A stretch of 64,000 bases of DNA, taken from positions 17,017,379 to 17,081,378 of the forward strand of contig NC_049992.1 of NCBI RefSeq assembly GCF_000003815.2. The letters are read 5' to 3'. Source of the DNA: Branchiostoma floridae (lineage: Eukaryota; Chordata; Leptocardii; Amphioxiformes; Branchiostomatidae). The notes beneath the pieces were generated by a model that ran no database searches, had not been told where the DNA came from, and worked only from the letters and a program-made list of their open reading frames with translations. Numbering within the stretch: the first letter of the stretch is position 1; the number at the start of each line of letters is the position of its first letter. Below, piece after piece: positions 34,801 to 44,139 of this stretch. The position numbers were made by a program, and so were the translations under genes.

Positions 34801-37800
34801 TAATGTACCCAGGAAATCAACTGAGGCTGCTACCAGTTGAGCTATAGGGACATCCCCTGCTTCTGGGTTGGAGTACAAACAAAAAGATGATTGATAAAAG
34901 TACAATATAGCAGAATTTTTGTACGTAACCAGGATACACATACTGTGCTTATGTTTCGGTGTCTATCAGACACCCTCTTCAGACCTTCTGACTGCCGTTC
35001 TGCTTCTCGCTGCTTTATGTAGCCGATGTAGAAGCTCCTGTCAGAAGCTCTGAAGAGGGTGTCTGATAGTCACCAAAATGTAAGCACAGTAAGTATATAC
35101 TGGTTGTGTACAAGAATTCTCCTATATCCTATATTCTACCATGATGAAATTGTTTTCGGAAGATTGATAAAAGTATTACAGTGCTGAAGAATTGACATGT
35201 GAGGTTTGTTGCAGGTGGTGGATATAATGCGCGTGAACGTGGACAAGGTGTTGGAGCGAGATCAGAAGTTGTCGGAACTGGACGACCGTGCCGACGCGCT
35301 GCAACAGGGGGCCTCCCAGTTTGAGACGAGCGCCAAGAAACTCAAGAGCAAGTACTGGTGGAAAAATCTCAAGGTACGGTCATCGTGAGAACATGGTGCT
35401 GATGATATGTAGCAATATGGATTAAGAATCAGTTAAAGTTGAAGTAACTGTGTCAAGTTTTCAAGTCATGATTCTGCAAAAAGTTGTTCTTATTTTTTTA
35501 CTCTTATTCAGAAAACTTTTTCTGTTATCGCAATTCCCTTTAACAAATGGGGAAAAAAAAAGAAATTTCCAATCAATGTGTACAAATTTATGTTTCTTAA
35601 TAAATCTGCACGTTTCTATATCTCTTCCAAACCATTTTTGTTGGTCAATATTGACGGAATGGTCTTAAATTTTTGGCGGCATGATGGCCACTGGCTAGAG
35701 CCCTGCTCTCATTGGCAGGAACATGTGAATCCAGTTGTGAATTTCTGCATACAAACAAGCAACTGTTATTTGTTTTCTTAGTTGTTTCTATACTCACTTT
35801 CAATTTTGACCAAATCTTCTGTCAAAATTTGGTTTGAAAAGTCGACACTTGGATAGAGATTCAACTTTAAACAGAGTTAAGTCAACGTAATCAGGACAAC
35901 CACACTTCCTCGTCACAATTCCATTCATGTACATTGTATCAAACCCTTTGATATGTTGTACAGCAAGCAGGGCTAGAGATATAACCCTTAAAGCTGCATC
36001 ATATAAATGTACAGAAAAGATGATTCAAACTCATAAACATAGTACATTTATTTTATTGTCTCCAGCCCTGTTTTGCCAATTTCATTATACATCTTCATGT
36101 CATTTCATGTCTTTCATTACACAACATTTTATATATATGTTTAGTTGTCGATATAACTTATGCTCATGTTGATTATTTGCTCTACATTATAGTTTGTGTT
36201 GAAAGTTTTCATCTTATTTGATCCATGTTTTAAAATGATCAAGATATTTTAAGTCTTTGAATATTGCTTTGAGCTGTTTGAATTTAGTTTGAATGTCAAG
36301 TATTTTTTATTTGTTTGTATTTGTTAATATCTCACTTTTGTTCCTTGTTTACAAAGAGCCTTGTTTACTAGTTTGTTTCACACATACAATTTGTTTCTTT
36401 TTACCTCTTAGATGTGGCTGATCCTGATTGCCGTTATTGTTATAATAATTGTCATTATTGTGGGTGAGTATTTTACGGCTACATTATCTCCTACACTAAC
36501 TGAACTCTCCTTACTAACTGTCTTGCCTTCTGACATCTTTTCCCCGACTCCAGATGATGATCATTTTGGGGGCTGTGGTTCTGATAATAATCGTAATTAT
36601 TGTCCGTGAGTATTTTCCGCTGCTTTCTCCACTGTCCCTTGTGCACTGAGGAAAGGTCTGCCTGCAAAAATTGGCTCTGAAGTGAAAGATTTCCAATGTA
36701 TAATGTTTAGGAAAAATAACTTCATTCATTTAAGTCTTGAAACCCATTCAGGGTTCTAGCCAGGATTTCATTTTAGCGTAGTAGGAATGGCATGGTAGCA
36801 TAGTGACCAATCAGGAGATTGGTGTGGAAGGGGGGGTCTTGGCACTTCAACAGTGAGATTTTGACAATGTAGAGTTAAAAGTTGGCACTCTGTTAACATC
36901 ACATGTAATTTGAAGGATTTTTTGGTCAGTTTTGAATGGCATATCATCATTTTTCAGACGTTGATTCATTGTTCAGACATTGATTAGACATTGTTGAACA
37001 AGCAAATGATAGCAAAGCACCACTACACTACTTAGAAATTAGTGTAGTGTCCCTTATTTTAGCGTAGTGGTCACAAATCTTAGCGTAGTGGCCCACTATG
37101 CTAAAATGCACTAGCTAGAACCCTGCCATTCAAGTTGGCACACTTAATTAAAGTGAGGGAAAAGAAATGGTGATGACAGGGTTAGCTTTTAGGTGGCAGG
37201 CCTACATACTTTGGGTTTCGATCCCAGGATTCACACCCTGAAGTTTAGCGACCGTCTCTTCTAGGAAATACTTCTGAAGCAGAAAAGTAGTGTATGGGAA
37301 TAAAGGATATCTCTCTAGTAAGAACAATCAAGTTACAGTTTCTCCAGCCTCTCAAATTTAGTGAATTTTTCTGAAAAAAATTATGTGTTTGGGGGTCGAA
37401 ACAATGTGAAACGTAGGGCATTTTCTTACAGGATCGAAACTGTCACCTATAATATGATGACACAAAAATGATTTTAGTCACATGATTCGTCAGACAACTT
37501 GTAAATATCAGGTTCTTTGTCTACAATGTACAGTGTAAGGTAGTACTTTTGATTTGCAGTAGAAATCTTTCATTATAAGAGCCAGTTTCTGTGACATCTG
37601 CTTTTACTAATCTTGCATGACAAAAGGGTGTTAACGATGTACCTCTGAAATAAGCAGGTCTTATTTGATTAGCATTAAAATTCTGCATTCTTTTAGGTCA
37701 TAACTCATGAATTAAATGCATAAAAAGTATAATTCGTGCATCTCAATATAGTTGAGGCCCTGCTTACATTTGGCCTGTGTGTAATATACTACAATGTACC

Positions 37801-40800
37801 TGCTTACTTGAGAGAAACAACTGTAATGTATGTGATGTATGCATGCATGTATGCTGTAACTGACTTATAACATAGCATTCCTGTCTATGGCTGTCTTGCT
37901 TCTAGAATTCTTGTTAAAAAAAAAGATATTGTAAGGGCTCATTCACACATGTGCGTACAGTCAAGTCCTTATGAGTTTCATAAAGCCCCCTTTACAAATC
38001 AAGAATTTAGCTCGGCCGAGTTGTCAGCAAGCTCTAATTACGAGGAGGTATGACCCTGATGCCGACGAAGAAACTCTGCCATTTGTTCGTCGGCATCAGG
38101 GTCATACCTCTTCATAATTTAGATCTCGCTGACAACTCGGCTGAGCTAAATTCTTGATTTGTAAAGGGGGCTTAATGACATTTGTTTGTCTTTGGTGAAG
38201 TTAGCAACGGAAAGTTTTTTTAATATATATCCAGGTGAAAAACAACCTCTTTCTCGCAAACTGAACCTAAACAAAAAATGTCAATTTGGAACTTATACAG
38301 AGTTGAATGTATACACAAATGTGAACAGGCCCTTACCTGATATGCGCACTTGAAATGCATGTTTGCACTAGTAGCATATTCACACTTATAGCTGCTCTTT
38401 GTCCTTGGCACAGAATGGTGATAACTGTGTTTGCATGTCTACAGTCTTGTCCAGGGTTCATGTCACTGACAGTTTGGCTGAAAATGTTTGGGTTCTTTCA
38501 AATCAGTAATCGTGTCCCTTGAAAGTTTTGGTGTAAGAGATGAAAACTGACTGAAAGTATATGAAAATATTTGTTTCCAAAGGGTCTTACAGAAATGCTT
38601 GTACTTGAGCCCTGTGCAGACACTGCATTTCTGCAAGCTTGTGACGTGACAGCATGCTCTATTGCTAGCTATGTGAAACTGGAAAACTCATGTGATGCGA
38701 TGCATAGCTTCAGTGCACCGCTGAAACGCATGTCTACGACTCCAGCTCTGTATCCTAATGTGCAACTTGCTCACACACGCACAAAGTGCATGGGTCTGCC
38801 TGCAGAAGTACTAGTAGTCATACCATTGCCGATGCATGGAAAGGTAGCGTGCCCCCTTAACGTAGCAAATGCACCTTTTATAGGCATGCGAGTCAAAACC
38901 CTCCCGCATCCCAGAAGAAATTGTCATTATCTAATTTTACTCCCGACTAGTTCCTAACCAACATGAAACCCCAGTTAACTGTTCCTCCTAAATGTTGTGT
39001 TGTCTGTTCTTGGTCGTGTCCTGTGGTTCCTACAACTAATGCCAGTGTCACGTTTTGTTTTAAAACTGTGGCTCGGCTTTTTGTGTGAACAAAAAGTATG
39101 ATATCAACTAGAAACATAACGATTGAAAGCAAGTACAAAGTGTTTATCTTTAGATTGCCTAGCCCAACTCAAACACATTCATTTATCTATTTGGTGACCA
39201 GCTTCTCCAGCTCTGTCCTGCCACTTACTACACAATGTAATTGTACACCACAGGGTGTCCGTATTTGGAAAGAAAGATATAAAAGAGGGAGAAACATAAC
39301 AAAAACAAATGTAATCATTTCTTGGAGGTAAACACAATGGCAACAAAGCACACAAAATGTTTTTGAAGTTCTAGTTATGAACATGATTTGTGTATATTTC
39401 TTGATGTACACTTTTATTTTTTGTTCTTGCAAACATCTTGGCAGAGCTTTGGTTTGCAAGTGTGACTATGGCATCACAGACAACGACCTTCTAACACGCT
39501 GATACTGTCACAATGTCTTTGTCAATTTTGTTTGTCCTATTTATTTCATTCTGTACATGTACTTACTAAGTAAACTGTAATGTCAATGTATATTTCCAAG
39601 TAAATTGAATGTTTCAATTCTTAAAGGAAGTGATAGTTTGTATATGACATTATGTTCCTGTAAAATGTTATCAACTCTGCAAAGTGATTGTAGCATGATT
39701 TACATACTATTATTAAAACATGACAGTCCACCGGAGTAAGAAAGTTTACTGCTTTGCTTAAACATAGAAAAGGGCAACATCTAAACTTTTGCACTGGTTA
39801 TCACCAGTGAATTCTGCATGCACATCTGTAGTACGAATTGGTGGAAAAAATAGAATGAAAGACACACTCTATGTGGACTGCCAAATGTCAGAATAATGTA
39901 TCAGTTCTGTTTTTGAATTTTCTGTGTCGATTTCGTGTGGTGACGGTGTCCCTCTGGTGTGGTGTTACAAAAATTTGACATCATTGCAATCTGGGATTTC
40001 ATGTTGCGAAGGAATATGGTTGAGTATTCTCCCTGCAAAAATTTGTGGTAACAATGACTTTCTCTCCCGTTCCACCCGTTCCCAAACCACACAACAGTTT
40101 ACTTTTACAAGTAGGCATGAGGCATATAAGTCCGTTCTGCAGGCCCCCTTTTTGCACAATATGTGTCTATGGGTTGTTCTGTCATACTTTATATCAATCT
40201 TTACCTTTGTGTACAAGGTTTTTATCTTTGCAAAGTTTACATTCCAACTAATGAGGCATGATTTGACCCCCTCCCCCTCTACCTTCTCCTATCCTTTGCT
40301 GTGGCTGTTGTTTCATCGTATGATAGTGTGGGCAACTCAGTGATGGGTAGGCATTCCACTCAGTCTTCACTGTCTTGTACCACACATCGAGATTTACGTC
40401 TTTATGTTCGTTCACCGTTATGGTTACATTTTCATTTCAATTGCACATGCTTTTATTTTTAACCCCCGCACCTCTACCCCCTCCCTCCCCCCTCCCCGAT
40501 CCTTCATGTTTGCAGTGTGGGCGGTGACATCGAACCAGTAAGGGGGCGACAGCGCGACGGAGGAGCGAAACAGCATTGTAGGATAGTACAAAATTATAAA
40601 GCATTCCTGTACAGGGCTGGAAATTAACCTCACCCCCCACTCCCCAATGTGGATACATTTGTGAAATAGCCCTTTCTTTGGTGTATTTGAAGTTATGGTA
40701 CAGTACATATCATTGTCTAGTGGAAGTGACAAAAATGTAATCCATGTACCCCAGACGAATTTCACTCTTTGATGTTCAAATCAACTCTGTGCACTTACTA

Positions 40801-41690
40801 AAAGGAGGAAAACCTAAGGGCATTTCAAGCATTGTTCACAAACTTAGTACAATCTAGTGTTGTACTGAAAAACGTTTTGCATAGCCCCCTTTTCTCTGCG
40901 ACAGAGATTATTCATACTGTGAGCAGTGTACGTCCATACAAGTCCTTAATTTCCATCCCTGTTGAAAGCTATGAGAATATTTAAATGTTGTATAGGTTAT
41001 TTTTCATGTTCTAGCACCTAGGTTTGAATGTGCATGACAACATTCACAACAGACAGATATGTTTCACTTCAGAAAAACTGTCCCAGGTGCATGAGATATA
41101 GTTGGTATGTCAGTCCAGTGTGTGTGTCAAGACAGTGTGTGTGTGCGTGAAGTAGAGTTTGAGGGGGGAGATATAGCTATATGTTCTGTATAGAGTTACA
41201 GACGATTTTGCCATTGGAGGATAAATATAAAAAATAAGCAGAAATACTGTATCACTGTGTAAAATAGGAATGTATTAGACAGGTAGAATGGAAAGTAGAC
41301 GACTTATGTCAGTGTAATGATATTTGGCCTCCCATGACAGGAATTATTCTTGGGAAATAACTTTCTTCCAAATCATAAGAAAGGAGTACACCATCTTGAA
41401 CAAGCTTTTAAAAGGATAATCATATAGTCTGGTGTCCTATCTCTTTTTGTTTGTAAAACGTATCAGGCACTTGTTCCTTGTTATAAAACCTTTCTTCTTT
41501 AATCCTATAAGATGGTGTTAATTTAGCTAGAGGAACAATATTTTAAGGATGAGTTTTGACAATTTTGTAGCATAACGTACTATTACATCTCTTTTAGAAG
41601 CTTGTTCAAACAATGGCCTTTCTTGTACCATGTTTTGTATAGTTGTGTAGATCCGTGTATGTAGCTGGGGTGAATAAAAAAACATAAGAT
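22900..41690 (+). CDS. VAMP: Synaptobrevin / VAMP (VAMP1/2/3-type v-SNARE) gene with duplicated exons
   Basis: Synaptobrevin is the vesicle R-SNARE that pairs with syntaxin and SNAP-25 to drive exocytosis. Proposed exons: 5' exon ending 22993, microexons A 29731-29760, B 31758-31787, C 32798-32821, D 34433-34523, E 35215-35373, alternative anchor exons F1 36412-36463 and F2 36554-36605, and last exon from 40098 (stop TAG 40112-40114). D+E encode [40 protein letters not shown] and ends KYWWKNLK, nearly identical to vertebrate VAMP2 across the SNARE motif, with the central Arg of the zero layer present. The protein would be 106 residues with no microexon and up to 134 with all three; VAMP2 is 116. 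Exons D, E, F1 and F2 are certain or nearly so; the microexons, 5' exon and last exon are predictions from phase and splice sites. Confidence 0.93.
22903..22910. promoter_or_regulatory. Full CRE palindrome TGACGTCA near the VAMP 5' end
   Basis: TGACGTCA lies 83 bp before the putative first VAMP donor site at 22993. Full CREs near neuronal or secretory promoters are typical CREB/ATF targets, but the transcription start is unknown, so it may be in the promoter or 5' UTR. Confidence 0.4.
22930..22993 (+). CDS. VAMP: VAMP putative first exon: start codon split AT|G by intron 1
   Basis: The sequence CACAAAAT|GTAAGTAT has a consensus donor directly after the AT of an ATG. Every downstream candidate (A, B, C or D) starts with G then TCT or TCG, so splicing gives ATG-TC(T/G), Met-Ser, as in vertebrate VAMP1/2/3 which start MS. 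Adenine at -3 fits a start context. The 5' limit is unknown; only two coding bases are in this exon. Chosen from phase logic, not homology, hence moderate confidence. Confidence 0.5.
24780..24835 (+). repeat. tRNA-like B-box segment
   Basis: GTTAGACCTAG, then GGTCCTGGGTTCAAATCC resembles A- and B-box promoter words of tRNA-derived SINEs, inside the foldback element. It does not fold as a complete tRNA. Confidence 0.3.
24972..25271. other. Assembly gap (300 N)
   Basis: Run of N. It lies between the two arms of a long inverted repeat, a usual cause of assembly failure. Confidence 1.
26165..26493. mobile_element. hAT-like MITE with 8-bp target duplication
   Basis: Starts CAGGCTTTTAGCC and ends GCTAAAAGCCTG. 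Flanks ACCCACAC (26157-26164) and ACTCACAC (26494-26501) match at 7 of 8 bases. CAG...CTG ends plus an 8-bp duplication fit hAT elements. It contains GTGTACAATG/CATTGTACAC-type internal repeats. In VAMP intron 1. Confidence 0.75.
26515..26690 (-). repeat. Dispersed repeat (5697 family), reverse orientation
   Basis: GGGTTCTTTTACGTGCC then GAGGTGTGGCTCTC is the reverse complement of the 5697/16080 family's conserved start. No ORF. Confidence 0.55.
26729..27064. mobile_element. TIR element with CTAGACACGGTTTTT ends
   Basis: Left end ATCTAGACACGGTTTTTCCT with GATATCGG next; right end GATATCGGTAAAAACTGTG then TGTAGAT. Inverted ends of ~27 bp with a few mismatches, about 336 bp. The 83-codon ORF at 26799-27050 is inside and is not considered a gene. 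Confidence 0.6.
27700..27920 (+). repeat. Direct repeat, copy 1 (pairs with 29224-29385)
   Basis: The block TTGGGTTGACACCAAAATACC ... CAAAGATGCAAGGGTCCACA recurs about 1.5 kb downstream at 29224 with ~95% identity. A shorter unit, ACCAATTTTCTAGGTTGGAG, occurs at both 27709 and 27916, so the copy is flanked by a second duplication. No coding role seen. Confidence 0.75.
28189..28400. mobile_element. MITE with TACTGTAAATGCA termini, copy 3 (best preserved)
   Basis: 212 bp, TACTGTAAATGCATTTAAG at the left and TTTCTGCATTTACAGTA at the right. The centre has five or more TTCGCGGT/ACCGCGAA blocks that pair into a long hairpin. CpG positions kept here are often TpG/CpA in the 3086 copy. Confidence 0.85.
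29224..29385 (+). repeat. Direct repeat, copy 2 (of 27749-27915)
   Basis: Near-identical copy of the block at 27749, followed by short CCACAAATC(A/G)GGA-like tandem words (29377-29430). Lies 350 bp before VAMP microexon A. Confidence 0.75.
29731..29760 (+). CDS. VAMP: VAMP microexon A (30 nt)
   Basis: AAAAAG|G-TCT-GAG-ACT-GAT... ends ...GAA-GT|GTAAGT. It would give [10 protein letters not shown] after the start Met. Phase 2 on both sides, length divisible by three, so it can be skipped or joined to B or C without loss of frame. The start (GTCTGAGA) and end match microexon B. Confidence 0.6.
30179..31087. mobile_element. TIR element TACCTTCGCCAA...TTGGCGAAGGTA, full copy
   Basis: 909 bp with 12-bp inverted ends. 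Inside are four or five ATTAATTATGCAAAT(T/A) blocks in both orientations, then the GCCGCTAGGGAGCCCAAACC block, AGTTCCGCTGCAGTACC, a second GCCGCTAGGGGGCCC and a (CATA)n run at 31014-31046. Shares this order with 13080-14036 and 62846-63154. No transposase frame. In VAMP intron. Confidence 0.75.
31758..31787 (+). CDS. VAMP: VAMP microexon B (30 nt)
   Basis: CTCTTATTAAAG|G-TCT-GAG-AAT-GAA... ends ...GAC-GG|GTAAGT. Gives [10 protein letters not shown]. It has a better pyrimidine tract than A and the same phase and length. Confidence 0.65.
32798..32821 (+). CDS. VAMP: VAMP microexon C (24 nt)
   Basis: CTCTCATTGGAG|G-TCT-GCA-CCT-GAA... ends ...GAA-GG|GTAAGT. Gives SAPEGGEG, close in style to the vertebrate VAMP2 N-terminus (MSA..., then GEGG). 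Same phase on both sides. Confidence 0.65.
33012..34385 (+). repeat. Minisatellite, 47-bp unit, in VAMP intron
   Basis: Tandem units of GTATGTATGTGTTCCTATGT, then GTGTATGGTGTTCAGCACC, then AAGGACAG, with some shortened variants; roughly 28 units. Each unit contains TTCAG and ACAG|GTATGT, which look like acceptor and donor sites about 12 nt apart. Because 47 is not a multiple of three and stops are rare, long frames (up to 468 codons) are open; these are artefacts, not genes. Lies between microexon C and shared exon D. Confidence 0.9.
34433..34523 (+). CDS. VAMP: VAMP shared exon D: N-terminal linker and start of SNARE motif
   Basis: 91 nt. After completing the split codon it encodes [20 protein letters not shown] then [10 protein letters not shown], the start of the synaptobrevin coiled coil. 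The Pro/Ala linker matches the disordered VAMP2 N-terminus. Acceptor CCCTCAG and donor GAG|GTACGG are good. Confidence 0.95.
34685..34860 (+). repeat. tRNA-derived SINE-like repeat
   Basis: Contains an A-box-like TGGTTAGCGACC and a B-box-like GGGAATTCGAATCTC about 37 bp later, followed by a non-tRNA body. Near the end, read on the - strand, is a second A-box-like TAGCTCAACTGGTAGCAG. No full cloverleaf found. Confidence 0.45.
34924..35112. repeat. Inverted repeat (foldback) in VAMP intron
   Basis: GTGTCTATCAGACACCCTCT on the left pairs with AGAGGGTGTCTGATAG on the right; outer parts ACACATACTGTGCTTATG and GTAAGCACAGTAAGTATA also pair loosely. About 190 bp; a MITE-like element. Confidence 0.6.
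35215..35373 (+). CDS. VAMP: VAMP shared exon E: SNARE core and juxtamembrane segment
   Basis: 53 codons, phase 0 on both sides: [20 protein letters not shown] onward to KYWWKNLK. Contains the zero-layer Arg in LERDQK and the tryptophan pair YWWKN of the juxtamembrane region. In VAMP2 the QF bond in ASQF is the cleavage site of tetanus toxin and botulinum B; ASQF is present here. Confidence 0.97.
35374..36411. other. VAMP intron, nothing recognised
   Basis: AT-rich intron with no exon, repeat family or RNA gene that I can support. Confidence 0.6.
36412..36463 (+). CDS. VAMP: VAMP alternative transmembrane exon F1
   Basis: CTCTTAG|ATG-TGG-CTG... encodes [17 protein letters not shown] and one extra base before GTGAGTATTTT. 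Hydrophobic throughout, a single membrane anchor. 52 nt, same length, phase and donor context as F2. Confidence 0.85.
36554..36605 (+). CDS. VAMP: VAMP alternative transmembrane exon F2
   Basis: CCGACTCCAG|ATG-ATG-ATC... encodes [17 protein letters not shown] and one extra base before GTGAGTATTTT. The MMIILG start equals that of vertebrate VAMP2, so this is the more ancestral-looking anchor. Including both F1 and F2 would shift the frame (52 nt = 17 codons + 1) and the 90-nt intron between them is very short, so they are likely mutually exclusive. Confidence 0.9.
36749..37125. mobile_element. TIR element CAGGGTTCTAGC...GCTAGAACCCTG
   Basis: 377 bp with matched ends and CCATT directly outside each end (36744-36748, 37126-37130). 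The interior repeats TTAGCGTAGTGG words. CAGGG...CCCTG ends look hAT-like, though only 5 bp of duplication match. Confidence 0.7.
37983..38172. mobile_element. Foldback (hairpin) element, ~85-bp arms
   Basis: Left arm AAGCCCCCTTTACAAATCAA to GATGCCGACGAA pairs with right arm TTCGTCGGCATC to GTAAAGGGGGCTT with few mismatches; loop about 15 nt. No ORF. In the last VAMP intron. Confidence 0.8.
38173..40097. other. VAMP last intron, no certain gene
   Basis: The 128-codon frame at 38571-38957 has no recognisable motif and ordinary intron composition. An acceptor-like site at 39441 (TTGGCAG) opens a short frame [16 protein letters not shown]-stop (first residue E with F1), a possible alternative VAMP tail, weaker than 40098. 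Confidence 0.4.
40098..41690 (+). CDS. VAMP: VAMP last exon (tail VYFYK) and 3' UTR
   Basis: After a pyrimidine-rich run (TCTCTCCCGTTCCACCCGTT) and ACAACAG, the exon reads TT-TAC-TTT-TAC-AAG-TAG. Joined to F1 it gives VYFYK-stop, joined to F2 LYFYK-stop; VAMP2 ends VYFSS, so length and pattern fit. Stop at 40112-40114. An AATAAA at 41673-41678 could end the 3' UTR. The exon is only five codons, so the call rests on splice site and resemblance. Confidence 0.6.
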
Positions 41691-42936
41691 GTATGAGTGA
41701 ACTTCGTGTCTTGAAAGTGTACAAAATGAGGCAAGAAAAGTCACACCAAATGTGACTAGATAGTTTCCTCTATTTCTATTTAAGCTTATGTTTCTGTTGT
41801 TAACTATGCAGAGGGGTGTCTTGATGTAATGCATATAATTATTCAGTATAAACCAAGAAAACGAAAAAAATACAGGTACTTTTAATGTTAGACAATCTGC
41901 AGTACAAGATGTTGGCTTGGTTTTTAGTTTTCTTGGACTTATGCAGCTGCATGGTGACATGGACATTTTTACAAGTAGGTCCTAGTTATTAACAATAGCT
42001 ACAGGCAAGTTGCTATCCCTTTTTGGCTATTTTTCTCTCAACAACTCTAAAAGATGTTTCTTCTTTGCTTTTTCAAGGTGGGGCTATTTGCTCATTTTGT
42101 GGCAACATTATGCATTTGTTTTGATGTTTGCTCAAACCCTTTCTGTACCATGCGTAGTGAAACAACAGACCAGAATATGTCTTACTGAATCAGATGGGAA
42201 AAATCCAAACAATCATCTTAAGTAATGCCCTGGTATAATGAAAGCGGCAACACTACAGAAAAATGAATCAAAAAGCTGCTTTTTGAGCACGCAAAAGGCC
42301 ATGTGTCTGTTATACAGGTACTACCGCTGAAACTACTGAAATGGCAATTTGCAGTGAAACAAAAAGAGTGGTCAGCCTTGCCTGTGTTGTTTTGAATAGT
42401 AGTTTCATAAAGGCCGAAAAGGAACATAACCTTGTGTACTATTTCTTTTCTATTTGGCGTAATAGTAGGACGGTTCCAGAATGTGACCTAAGCGCTCTTT
42501 TTATTTGAATAATAACACGCAACAAGGGGTAAAACGTCTCATTAAAGATAGTTTTCGTCTGGGATTTTCAGTGAACAATATCTGAATTCTAAGTTTTATG
42601 TTACTGGTTGCATCTATACCTGCTCTTGCCTGTAGTTATTGTTGCTGCATTGTGCTGTGTATATTTAGCTGTTCCTTGCTGATTCTAGGTGCTAGCAGCT
42701 GCTGTCTTTATCCACACTAGCCATTCAGTGCTGTTCTCACCAGTCCAGCCGCAGTGCAGTGTAAGTCGTACAGAATGTATCAGGCCGCTAGTGTTCACAA
42801 CTTGTTGGCAACATCTATGGTTAGACAGACTCCCCTGAAAGAGAAATTACACAGTCCCACATGTTACACATAATGTACAGGCTCTACTTGTCATTTCTTC
42901 TGGCTGTGCTACCTAGTGCTAAGGTAAGACTTCAGT
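41691..42936. other. Intergenic, no gene seen
   Basis: No family recognised. At 42690 an acceptor-like CTGATTCTAG precedes a short frame ending in TAG that could also fit the VAMP phase, but I prefer 40098. Confidence 0.4.
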
Positions 42937-43342
42937 AGGGATGGGTATTGGTACAGAAAATTATTGTCCTGGACCTGAACTTGGACCTAATTATCTGTGG
43001 AAACATGTGAATAGGCGATACTCAAAACAATGGTCCATTTCGCTACAAAGGATTCTGTTTAGTGGAGTATCTGATGTCCATTTGAATGTGTTTTAAAATT
43101 CTTGTAAACTACGCATCTGTTTTAGACCAAGTTTGACTAGAAACTTGGTAGAAATGGCTATCAAATCTCATCTTCTTTGCTCTTGTAATTCTCTTGGACC
43201 TGTAAGCCCCAAAACACGTGATTGCCTGGCAGTATGATGCGTTCGTTTTCTAATCTGTCAAACATCTGGTCCACTGATTTTTTTCTGGTCCAGTTTTTCT
43301 GGACCGGTCCAATAAGAAAAACGGTTTTGTACCCACCCTAGT
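42937..43342 (-). mobile_element. GGTCCAGG-rich dispersed element, copy 2
   Basis: Reverse-orientation copy of 21500-21935. Ends TAGGGATGGGTA on the left and TACCCACCCTA on the right. Confidence 0.65.
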
Positions 43343-43384
43343 CCTCAGTCTTCTTTCTCTGATGTTCGTCGAATCATCATTGAA

Positions 43385-43700
43385 GTGGCTAGGTCAGAGG
43401 GCATGAGGTCAAGACGTCAAGACGTCACAGATTCTATTCCAGGCTAGAGGTCATGTCGTTGGAAAAGGCACTTAACACTCTTTGCCTCACTCCACCCAGC
43501 CAGGTGTCAAAAAACCCGACTTTGGTTGGGGAGGTACATTTGTAATAGCTGGTGGAAGAAGAGGATATGGCTCTGCCTTCCAATACGGTGTTCTAGACAG
43601 TATATTAAGAGACCACTGCCCTTCCGGCCTCAAAAAAAGGTTATGGGACTACCGGCGTTACCTTTGGAACAATCATATACTACCATCTAGATAAAAAGGA
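43385..43700 (+). repeat. SINE-like repeat with ACTCCACCCAG core
   Basis: GTTGGAAAAGGCACTTAACAC then CCTCACTCCACCCAG and GACTTTGGTTGGGGAGG is the style of deuterostome/invertebrate SINE cores that I recall from lancelet and mollusc sequence. A weak tRNA-like head precedes it. The 70-codon ORF is inside. Confidence 0.45.
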
Positions 43701-44139
43701 AAGACCACTGTGTATGTGTTTGGACTTTGTTCAAGAAAAATTGAAATAGCATATGTACACAAGAGCTTTATTTTCTGTTTTCTTATGAAACATTCCACTC
43801 CATTCCCATGAAGAAACGTTTGCACTTAACCCTTTTTCTGATTGAACAAAATGTCACCAGTGGAATTTGCACATGGGTCCCGTTTTTAAGTATGCACATA
43901 CATTAGTCAATGTCAAAAGTTATTGATTGGTTAATTGGTATTAGTGTGTGTGCAGATGCAGGAGTATTGACAGTTCTATGTACTGTGAGGATGGCATCTG
44001 AAGGACTAAAGCCCACTGGAGTGTTTATAAAGCTTTAGAATAAATGCCCGTGCCATTAGGAGGAGGGAAGACTATGCGATCGTGCAGTTTGCGCTCGAGG
44101 CGCCATGGGGCGCTTCACTGCAGGTTTCCTATCAAGCCA

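Noticed and set aside
34685-34860. Functional tRNA gene
   Set aside because: A- and B-box words are present but no acceptor stem or full cloverleaf forms; read as SINE-like.
38571-38957. 128-codon ORF in the VAMP intron
   Set aside because: No recognised motif, no acceptor in the right phase, ordinary intron composition.
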